Assembly: GCA_025363075.1 (NCBI GenBank)
Contig: JANYEP010000075.1
Span: 1-36,422, forward strand
From: Chitinophagaceae bacterium
GTDB lineage: Bacteria > Bacteroidota > Bacteroidia > Chitinophagales > Chitinophagaceae
Direction of reading: 5' to 3'
DNA length: 36,422 nucleotides
The translations under genes were made by a program, and so were the position numbers. Under the pieces are notes generated by a model. The model was not told the origin of the DNA. It did no database searches and saw only the letters and a list, made by a program, of their open reading frames with translations. Every line of letters starts with the position of its first letter. Within the stretch, counting starts at the first letter, position 1. Below, piece after piece: positions 30,971 to 36,422 of the stretch.

Positions 30971-33016
30971 ATGCTACCACTAACTTATTTTTTTAAAGTA
31001 ATGCTTTGCACTGCTGCATTCTTTGGCTATTATTTAATAGCACTTCGCAACAAAAAATTTCATCAATACAATAGATTTTATTTATTGTTTTCTGTTGCAG
31101 CTTCTTGGCTGATTCCATTATTAAAATTTCAAATTGGTGTTGAGCAAAAAGTGCAGCAACCCATTTATCAAGTATTTACTTATATTGCTGAAAGCAATGC
31201 TGCATTGGAGTTTGAGTCAACACAACAAGTAGCAACATCATTTAACTGGATGCAATTACTACCCATTTTTTATTTTGCAATTGCAGTTATTATTTTAATA
31301 GCACTTCTTATATCTCTATTCAGAATTTATCGCATTTATACAAAATATCCAAAGCAAAAAACAGAAAATATTGTGCTACTAAATACCACAGAAGACGGAA
31401 CTCCTTTTTCATTTTTCAAATTCATTTTTTGGAATGATGAAATAGATGCAAACTCGATTGCTGGCAAACAAATTTTGCAACACGAGCTAACACACGTTAA
31501 AGAAAAACACAGTTGGGATAAAATTTTTATACAAATAAACCTTGTATTTGGTTGGTTCAACCCTTGCCTTTGGCTAATAAAAAAAGAACTTGAAATGATA
31601 CACGAATTCATTGCAGACAATAAAGCTATAGAAAATGCTGATGCTAATGATTTTGCTTCAATGCTTTTGGTAGCAGCATTTCCAGCACATCAATATAAAC
31701 TCACAAATCCATTTTTCTTTTCACCAATAAAACGCAGATTAATTATGCTAACTCAAAACAAAAACCCAAGATTATCTTATTTAAGAAGAGTAATTGCATT
31801 GCCATTACTTGCTATTGTTGTATTACTTTTTGCCTTTAGAAAAAAGGAAGTTGTAACGAACTTTAAAACAGAAAAAAAGTATAAAATAGTTATTGATGCT
31901 GGACACGGAGGAACAGATTTTGGTTGCAAATCAATAGATGGTAGTGTTTATGAAAAAGATATAGACCTTGCCATTGCAAAAGCTATTAAACACCTTAACA
32001 AAAACATTGAAATTGTATTAACAAGAGATGATGATCATTTTGATCAAGTTAAGGCAAAAGCCGATTTTGTGAACAGTCAAAATGCAGATTTATGTGTAAG
32101 TATTCATTGCAGTGATGCAAAGAGCGATAATGGAGAATCTAACAATACTAGAGGTACTGAAATTTATGTGGTAAGCCCAGAAAAAAATAATGGCTTTATG
32201 AATGAAAGCAAGCTATTAGCACAAAATGTGAATGAAGTATTAAAAAAAGATTTTATTAATAGAGGCATCAAAACACGTAAAGTTGGGATTTGGATTTTAC
32301 AAGCTACCAATTGCCCTACAATACTTGTAGAAGCAGGGTTTTTATCAAATAAAAATGATGCAGCAATGCTTCAAAAAACAGATAAACAGGAATTGATTGC
32401 AATTGATATTTTGAAAGGAATTGAAAATTATTTGGCATTGAAAGAGCAAAAAGTTGAACTGCCCAAACAAAAAATTATTGAAAAAGATACCCGTCAAGTA
32501 TATAATTTGAATGCAGAATTAATTGAAATAAAAATTGAGGACAAAGCTAGTGAGAAAGACTTGAAAGAGTTTAAGGCAATTGCTGGCAGATATGATATTT
32601 ATAATAATCCAAGACCCAATTGCGAAACAATAAATGGTATTACAATTAGTGAAAGAAATAAGTTGTTTTCAATCTATGAAAAAATGTCTGCTACCCAAAA
32701 GAGTAATTCATTTATTACATTTAAAAAACCAAATCCCATATCCAAAAACCAGCCAACACAAATTCAAATGAATCATTGCATTAATAACACTGGTTTTGAA
32801 GTTTATGTTGATGGCAAAAAAATATTGAACGAAGAGTTGGGAATGTATTCATACAACGATTTTGCTGATTTCTACGAATACCAAAGTCAAGAAAATGGTA
32901 CGACTAAAATTTATCTTAAAACGAATAAATTTTTTGAATTACAAAACGCAGAACATATGAGCAAAAAATATTCAGAAATGATAATCAACGGTATTTACCA
33001 TGTTGGGATAAAATAA
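30971..33016 (+). CDS. BlaR1-like M56 membrane protease fused to a periplasmic N-acetylmuramoyl-L-alanine amidase domain
   Basis: A 681-residue fusion. Helices at about 5-25, 37-52 and 96-117 precede a cytoplasmic M56 zinc-protease domain with HELTH (171-175) and a distal E in EMIHEFIADNKAI. A fourth helix (272-289) follows. In BlaR1 the part after this helix is an extracytoplasmic penicillin-binding sensor. Here it is an amidase_3 domain (about 304-490) with IDAGHGGTD (H312), E328, SIHC (H379) and ILVEAGFLSN (E454), i.e. all expected zinc ligands and the catalytic glutamate. The last 190 residues have no motif I recognise. Amidase_3 enzymes cut between MurNAc and the stem peptide, so the protein could sense or trim peptidoglycan and relieve the repressor encoded 1 nt upstream. 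The signalling role is inference. Confidence 0.9.
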   Translation: MLPLTYFFKVMLCTAAFFGYYLIALRNKKFHQYNRFYLLFSVAASWLIPLLKFQIGVEQKVQQPIYQVFTYIAESNAALEFESTQQVATSFNWMQLLPIFYFAIAVIILIALLISLFRIYRIYTKYPKQKTENIVLLNTTEDGTPFSFFKFIFWNDEIDANSIAGKQILQHELTHVKEKHSWDKIFIQINLVFGWFNPCLWLIKKELEMIHEFIADNKAIENADANDFASMLLVAAFPAHQYKLTNPFFFSPIKRRLIMLTQNKNPRLSYLRRVIALPLLAIVVLLFAFRKKEVVTNFKTEKKYKIVIDAGHGGTDFGCKSIDGSVYEKDIDLAIAKAIKHLNKNIEIVLTRDDDHFDQVKAKADFVNSQNADLCVSIHCSDAKSDNGESNNTRGTEIYVVSPEKNNGFMNESKLLAQNVNEVLKKDFINRGIKTRKVGIWILQATNCPTILVEAGFLSNKNDAAMLQKTDKQELIAIDILKGIENYLALKEQKVELPKQKIIEKDTRQVYNLNAELIEIKIEDKASEKDLKEFKAIAGRYDIYNNPRPNCETINGITISERNKLFSIYEKMSATQKSNSFITFKKPNPISKNQPTQIQMNHCINNTGFEVYVDGKKILNEELGMYSYNDFADFYEYQSQENGTTKIYLKTNKFFELQNAEHMSKKYSEMIINGIYHVGIK

Positions 33017-33024
33017 GCGAAAAA

Positions 33025-33567
33025 CTACACATTAACCTTCTCTGCCAACCATAAAAATTCATTCACAAAAACATCTACACTTTTCGCAAAACTTTCATCA
33101 AGCAAATTGCCTTCGGCATCAAACTTTTTGTCAACAAAAGGAGTAACTAAAAGTTGAGATGATGCAACGCCAAATAATCCAGGAACCAATAACAGCAATT
33201 GTTGTGAGGCTCTCATTCCTCCCATTGCACCAACACTTGCAGTTGCTAAGCCAAATGTTTTTCTTGCTTGTTTTGGGAAATGATCCATTAAATTTTGCAA
33301 TGCTGGCGAATAACTTCCATTATACTCTGGCGTTACTAAAATAAAAGCATCAGCAGCAAACATTCTTGCTGCCAAAGGCTTGTATTGTTCAGGTGTATTT
33401 TCTACAGAAGAAAATACATTTTCCAACAATCCCAATTTCCAATCTCTCACATCTATTAAACCAATATTATGTTGGGTTTTTGTTGTAAGATATTTGTGCA
33501 AATGCAATGCTACTCTATTCGTGAGGCTTATACTTCGTGGGCTGCTGCTTATAATTTCTATGTTCAT
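33025..33567 (-). CDS. NAD(P)H-dependent FMN reductase family flavoprotein
   Basis: I choose the ATG at 33565-33567 (MNIEIISSSPRSISLTNRVA), because the phosphate-binding SSSPRS loop normally follows a first beta strand directly. The longer frame to 33597 enters a palindromic repeat. The 180-residue protein has a flavodoxin-like fold with VTPEYNGSYSPALQNLMDHF, the typical FMN-ring-contacting motif, and GAMGGMRASQQL. Family members reduce FMN, quinones, chromate or azo compounds with NAD(P)H. It is the last gene of the MarR-pirin-YceI-DoxX group and is convergent with the M56 fusion gene 8 nt away. A role in quinone or electrophile detoxification fits its neighbours. Confidence 0.88.
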   Translation of the reverse strand: MNIEIISSSPRSISLTNRVALHLHKYLTTKTQHNIGLIDVRDWKLGLLENVFSSVENTPEQYKPLAARMFAADAFILVTPEYNGSYSPALQNLMDHFPKQARKTFGLATASVGAMGGMRASQQLLLLVPGLFGVASSQLLVTPFVDKKFDAEGNLLDESFAKSVDVFVNEFLWLAEKVNV

Positions 33568-33574
33568 ACTATAT

Positions 33575-33609
33575 AAAGCTTCTCCAAACCTCTCCAAAGG
33601 AGAGGCTTT
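33575..33609. repeat. GC-rich intergenic palindrome (CCTCTCC-AAA-GGAGAGG)
   Basis: A perfect 7-bp inverted repeat with a 3-nt loop (33589-33605), flanked by AAAGC and GCTTT that extend it across an internal loop. It is much richer in GC than its surroundings. Very similar palindromes recur between genes in many Bacteroidota, from memory. On the minus strand it lies in the leader of the FMN reductase gene and could form an RNA hairpin or a processing site. Confidence 0.6.
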
Positions 33610-33623
33610 AGAAAAGCAAGTTT

Positions 33624-33992
33624 TTATTTTATTATCGAAATATATTTTTCTTTATTTACAAAAATTCCAATAGCATTTAACACTACTAATAACACTCCAA
33701 TTCCTGGCTGTTGTGCCATAAAAATTTCAAACAACAATATGTTTACTGAAATTGGAGCAATTAATAAATAAGCTAAAGCTCTTGTTTTTGGAATAAGCAG
33801 CAAAAGACCAAAAGAAATTTCTAAAACTTTTACGAATGCAAGAAAACCTGTAGAATAAAGCAACCCTGCAAAAGCACCTGCATTGCCTGCCATTGGTGGC
33901 ATTGGAATAAAGTGTAAAAAGAAATTTGAGCCAAATACTAAATATACTAAGGCTAATAAATAGGCTGGAATATGTTTTAATTGTTGTTTCAT
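33624..33992 (-). CDS. DoxX-like small membrane protein
   Basis: A 122-residue protein with four hydrophobic helices, in the DoxX/DoxD-like family: YLLALVYLVFGSNFFLHF, GLLYSTGFLAFVKVLEISFG with the conserved K-x-x-E pair, LLLIPKTRALAYLLIAPIS, and a last helix near GVLLVVLNAIGIF. In other bacteria DoxX-type proteins work with redox enzymes at the membrane in resistance to oxidative or thiol stress; the exact role here is unknown. It lies 25 nt downstream of YceI and 56 nt upstream of the FMN reductase gene, in the MarR-headed group. Confidence 0.85.
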   Translation of the reverse strand: MKQQLKHIPAYLLALVYLVFGSNFFLHFIPMPPMAGNAGAFAGLLYSTGFLAFVKVLEISFGLLLLIPKTRALAYLLIAPISVNILLFEIFMAQQPGIGVLLVVLNAIGIFVNKEKYISIIK

Positions 33993-34017
33993 TTTGTATA
34001 TTTTCTATAAGTTAAAA

Positions 34018-34545
34018 TTATGCTTGTTTAATCATTTGTACATTGAATGCAAGTTTCACTTCATCGCTTACCATAATGCCACCAGCTTCTGTAACAGCAC
34101 TCCAAGTTAATCCAAAATCTTGTCTATTGATTTTTCCAGTAATTTCAAAGCCAGCTTTTACTTGTCCATAAGGGTCAGTTGCTGTGCCACCATATTCTGC
34201 ATTTAAGGTTACAGATTTTGTATGACCTTTTAATGTTAAATCTCCAACTAAAGCATATTCATCATCGCTTTTTTTAGTGAAAGAAGTTGATGTGAAAGTC
34301 AATGTAGGAAAGGTTTCTGCATCAAAAAAGTCAGCACTTTTTAAATGTCCATCACGCTGTTCGTTGTTTGTAGTGATACTGTTTACATCTGCTTCAAATG
34401 TAATTTTTGCATCACTAAAATCATCGGCATTTGCTTCAAGCGTTGCATCAAATTTTGTAAAATTTCCTGTTACGTTTGTAATCATTAAGTGTTTTACTTT
34501 AAAAGTAATTTCGCTGTGTGCAGCATCAATTTTGTAAGTTGCCAT
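34018..34545 (-). CDS. YceI family lipocalin-like protein
   Basis: A 175-residue YceI protein. The family pattern is complete: YKIDAAHSEITFKVKHLMI at the N-terminus, EADVNSITTNNEQRDGHLKS, FPTLTFTSTSF, GDLTLKGHTKSVTLN and INRQDFGLTW. YceI-like proteins form a beta-barrel that binds isoprenoid-like lipids such as polyprenyl quinones. Most have a signal peptide; this one starts directly with the barrel, so it is probably cytoplasmic. It belongs to the MarR-pirin group and may carry or sequester a quinone, which fits the adjacent FMN reductase and DoxX genes. That functional link is inference. Confidence 0.93.
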   Translation of the reverse strand: MATYKIDAAHSEITFKVKHLMITNVTGNFTKFDATLEANADDFSDAKITFEADVNSITTNNEQRDGHLKSADFFDAETFPTLTFTSTSFTKKSDDEYALVGDLTLKGHTKSVTLNAEYGGTATDPYGQVKAGFEITGKINRQDFGLTWSAVTEAGGIMVSDEVKLAFNVQMIKQA

Positions 34546-34582
34546 TTTGTTTTGTTTTTATTTGTTTAAAATTTATTTTTAT

Positions 34583-34602
34583 TCCCTTTTAGGGGTCAGG
34601 GG
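34583..34602. repeat. GC-rich intergenic palindrome (CCC-TTTTA-GGG)
   Basis: A short GC-rich element with CCCTTTTAGGGG followed by TCAGGGG, next to the pirin stop codon. It stands out from AT-rich surroundings and resembles widespread Bacteroidota intergenic repeats I know from memory. It can fold into a small hairpin at the 3' end of the pirin transcript but has no T-tract. Confidence 0.45.
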
Positions 34603-34604
34603 CA

Positions 34605-35312
34605 TTAATTCATTGGCACTTCTACCAACAATATTTCTGTATTTGTGTTTGATAAAATATTAATTGCATCTGTATCCCAAATGCCTATTGCATCTCGTTT
34701 TGAGAGAATGTTACCATCAATCTCAACCTCACCTTCAATCACTAAAAGATAAATGCCATTGCCTTCTTTTTTTACTTTATAGGAAGACAGATTTTCTGCA
34801 TCAAAATTTCCTAAGCTAATCCACGCATCCTGATAAATCCAAAGTCCATCATTTCCAAAAGGCGATACCACAGTTTGAAATTTATTTTGTCTTTCATCAG
34901 CCGAAAATGTTTTTTGATCGTAACGTGGTGAAACGTTTTCTTTATTTGTGAAAATCCATAGTTGAAAAAGATTTACATCTTCTGTTTTGCTATGGTTAAA
35001 TTCGCTGTGTTCAATACCACTTCCTGCACTCATTACCTGCACATCATTTTTTGCAATCACACCGTGTCCACCTGTGCTATCCTTATGTTCCAAAGCACCA
35101 CTTAAAGGAATGGTAATAATTTCCATATTGTCGTGTGGATGTTTTCCAAAACCAAAACCAGCTTTAACAATATCATCATTCAACACCCTTAATTTTCCAA
35201 AATGAACTCGCTCGGGATTATACCATTGTCCAAAACTAAAACTGTGATGGGCATCCAACCAACCGTGGTTTGCGTGTCCTCTTGTGTCTGATTTGTGTAG
35301 TGTAGTTTTCAT
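34605..35312 (-). CDS. Pirin family protein (YhhW-like bicupin)
   Basis: A 235-residue pirin. The N-terminal cupin has HANHGWLDAHHSFSFGQWY, GFGKHPHDNMEIITIPLSG (the metal-binding HxH and E), LEHKDSTG and GSGIEHSEFNHS, supplying the remaining histidine and glutamate ligands. Pirins of this group bind Fe or another metal, and the E. coli homologue YhhW has quercetin 2,3-dioxygenase activity in vitro; the natural substrate is unknown. The gene lies 44 nt downstream of the MarR-type regulator, and a palindrome identical in core to the one before the regulator lies 15 nt upstream of its ATG. It is therefore probably regulated by that MarR protein. Confidence 0.94.
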   Translation of the reverse strand: MKTTLHKSDTRGHANHGWLDAHHSFSFGQWYNPERVHFGKLRVLNDDIVKAGFGFGKHPHDNMEIITIPLSGALEHKDSTGGHGVIAKNDVQVMSAGSGIEHSEFNHSKTEDVNLFQLWIFTNKENVSPRYDQKTFSADERQNKFQTVVSPFGNDGLWIYQDAWISLGNFDAENLSSYKVKKEGNGIYLLVIEGEVEIDGNILSKRDAIGIWDTDAINILSNTNTEILLVEVPMN

Positions 35313-35326
35313 TATTTTTATTTTAT

Positions 35327-35338
35327 ATGTATATACAT
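35327..35338. promoter_or_regulatory. Candidate MarR operator upstream of pirin (ATGTATATACAT)
   Basis: A perfect 12-bp palindrome in the 44-nt gap between marR and pirin, ending 15 nt before the pirin ATG. The same core occurs as GATGTATATACATC upstream of the marR gene. Paired sites before the regulator and its neighbour are what an autoregulated MarR protein would need. Confidence 0.6.
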
Positions 35339-35356
35339 CTATTTATGTAAAAAAAT

Positions 35357-35812
35357 TTATTCTTTGGTTCTAAATTTTTCCAATAAAGTATTTAACAACA
35401 TTGCATCTTCATTGGTTATTGCAACAGATTTTTCACTAATTGCATCAAGTTTAATGGTTGCTTTTGCCAAAACATCAATCCCTTTTTCTGTTAAAGTAAC
35501 AACAGTTTGTCGTCCATCAATTTCGCCTTGTGTTCTTTTTATAAATTTCTTAATCTCAAGCCTATCAACAATTCTGGGTACATTAGAGCTTTTTTCAATC
35601 ATCCTGCTTGCAATGTCTTTTACACACATCAGCTCAGGATGTTTACCCTTTAAAATTCGCAACACATTATATTGCTCGTGTGTAATTCCAAAAGTTTTTA
35701 GTTCCTTTACACTCAATGTTTTTAACCACCAAGCTGTGTACAAAACATTTAGCCCAGCTTTCTGTGTTTCGCTTTTAAATTTATTACTTTTTATGGCGTC
35801 TTCTAATTTCAC
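35357..35812 (-). CDS. MarR family transcriptional regulator
   Basis: I choose the GTG at 35810-35812 (MKLEDAIKSNKFKSETQ). The longer frame to 35908 runs back through the operator palindrome and has no family sequence. The 151-residue protein has the MarR winged helix: ITHEQYNVLRILKGKHPE, CVKDIASRMIEKSSNVPRIVDRLEIKKFI, and the wing TQGEIDGRQTVVTLTEKG. It has a single cysteine (C63, in the DNA-binding part), so a classical OhrR-type N-terminal redox cysteine is absent. It probably represses itself and the downstream pirin, YceI, DoxX and FMN reductase genes, which look like a quinone/electrophile or oxidative stress set. The inducer is unknown. Confidence 0.9.
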   Translation of the reverse strand: MKLEDAIKSNKFKSETQKAGLNVLYTAWWLKTLSVKELKTFGITHEQYNVLRILKGKHPELMCVKDIASRMIEKSSNVPRIVDRLEIKKFIKRTQGEIDGRQTVVTLTEKGIDVLAKATIKLDAISEKSVAITNEDAMLLNTLLEKFRTKE

Positions 35813-35824
35813 AATGCAAATATT

Positions 35825-35838
35825 GATGTATATACATC
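35825..35838. promoter_or_regulatory. Candidate MarR operator upstream of marR (GATGTATATACATC)
   Basis: A perfect 14-bp palindrome 12 nt upstream of the GTG start. On the minus strand it falls between a TTTG (candidate -33) and AATATTTG (one mismatch to the -7 consensus), 21 nt apart, so bound protein would cover the promoter spacer. Confidence 0.65.
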
Positions 35839-35979
35839 TAATTTCCAAATTTATTTTTGTTGTCCAAGCTGCACTGCTACTATTTAGCAATTGTGGCGAT
35901 AGCACCATTCAACATTTGTGCTACTATTAAGCATTAAGTTTTGGTAATAATAATTGTTAATACACTTTATTTTCGCCTT

Positions 35980-36422
35980 ATGTCTTTAACATTTACACTT
36001 ATACAAACCAATCTTTTTTGGGAAAATAAAACAGCCAATCTTGCAATGCTCGAACAAAAAATTTTGAGCATAAAAGAAAAAACACAAGTAGTTGTTTTGC
36101 CAGAAATGTTTAGCACAGGTTTTAGTATGCAGCCAAATTTATTTGCAGAAACAATGCAAGGCGAAACCATAAAATGGATGCAAAAAATAGCATCAGAAAA
36201 ACGAATTATTCTTGCAGGAAGTTTAATGATTGAAGAAGATGGTAATTATTATAATCGTTTCATTTGGATGTTGCCAAATGGACAAATTGGGCATTATGAT
36301 AAACGCCATTGTTTTGCGTATGCCAATGAGGATAAGCATTACACAGCAGGTAATAAAAAAATGATAACACAAGTAAATGGCTGGAAAATAAACTTACAAG
36401 TGTGTTACGACCTGCGTTTTCC
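35980..36422 (+). CDS. Nitrilase-superfamily omega-amidase-like hydrolase (5' part, runs past window end)
   Basis: The ATG at 35980 opens a frame that stays open to the last base (about 147 residues). The nitrilase catalytic triad is visible in order: E in VVVLPEMFSTGFS, K in GHYDKRHCFAYANED, and C in LQVCYDLRFP at the window edge. The CYDLRFP and EMFSTGF forms resemble YafV-type omega-amidases, which hydrolyse alpha-ketoglutaramate or ketosuccinamate to the keto acid and ammonia, repairing by-products of glutamine transamination. It is divergent from the MarR gene, with a 167-nt gap to the MarR start. Confidence 0.88.
   Translation, partial: MSLTFTLIQTNLFWENKTANLAMLEQKILSIKEKTQVVVLPEMFSTGFSMQPNLFAETMQGETIKWMQKIASEKRIILAGSLMIEEDGNYYNRFIWMLPNGQIGHYDKRHCFAYANEDKHYTAGNKKMITQVNGWKINLQVCYDLRF

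Noticed and set aside
30604-33016. Classical beta-lactamase regulatory operon (blaI-blaR1-bla)
   Set aside because: No beta-lactamase gene is adjacent and the sensor lacks a penicillin-binding domain; an amidase domain is in its place.
35813-35908. N-terminal extension of the MarR frame
   Set aside because: It would translate the palindrome and promoter region and adds no family sequence; the GTG at 35812 fits better.
35364-35930. 188-codon open frame on the plus strand opposite the MarR gene
   Set aside because: The minus-strand frame has a clear MarR winged helix, while the plus-strand product is low-complexity hydrophobic sequence typical of an antisense shadow; the operator palindrome also lies inside it.

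Overview
The window looks like the chromosome of a Bacteroidota bacterium, probably near Chitinophagaceae; the genus is not resolved. The grounds are: AT-rich sequence; genes without Shine-Dalgarno leaders; several upstream regions with the Bacteroidota -7 element TAnnTTTG; and family content typical of the phylum (a GLPGLI protein, an outer-membrane beta-barrel protein with a carboxypeptidase-regulatory-like N-terminus, WbqC, M56/BlaI pairs, a short exosortase-family protein). No tRNA, rRNA, CRISPR array, insertion sequence or phage gene was seen.

Region 1 (1-18081, all minus strand) is one long surface-polysaccharide cluster. In transcription order it has a Wza-like export lipoprotein, a Wzc-like tyrosine autokinase, an asparagine-synthase-like amidotransferase, a GT4 glycosyltransferase, two sugar 3,4-ketoisomerase-type cupins, a NeuD-like acyltransferase, a GH43-like propeller protein, a FemAB/GNAT-type acyltransferase, a DegT/DnrJ aminotransferase, a large polytopic membrane protein, WbqC, a GT2 transferase, a SAM methyltransferase, a PhyH dioxygenase, a second methyltransferase, a second NeuD-like protein and a second GH43-like protein cut by the window edge. 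Gaps are mostly 0-40 nt, with several 1-8 nt overlaps, so this is probably one operon. The cupin, aminotransferase and acyltransferase set fits a dTDP-3-acylamino-3,6-dideoxyhexose. The initiating transferase, a clear flippase and RmlA/RmlB are not in view.

Region 2 (18082-20199) holds the divergent leader/promoter region, then a plus-strand pair: an HGSNAT/NagX-like membrane acyltransferase and a small exosortase-family protein. Region 3 (20200-26201) has a SNF2-type ATPase with two SWIM-like zinc motifs, convergent with uvrB.

Region 4 (26393-33016, plus strand) has an outer-membrane beta-barrel protein, a GLPGLI protein and a glutathione peroxidase, followed by a BlaI-type repressor and a fused protein: an M56 (BlaR1-like) membrane protease whose C-terminal half is an intact N-acetylmuramoyl-L-alanine amidase domain. 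Three ACTAA/TTAGT palindromes cover the promoter of this pair. This is the most interesting system in the window: a candidate cell-wall-sensing variant of the BlaI/BlaR1 switch.

Region 5 (33025-35812, minus strand) is a MarR-headed group: MarR, pirin, YceI, DoxX and an NAD(P)H-dependent FMN reductase. A shared GATGTATATACAT palindrome lies upstream of both marR and pirin. The window ends in the 5' part of a nitrilase/omega-amidase gene on the plus strand.
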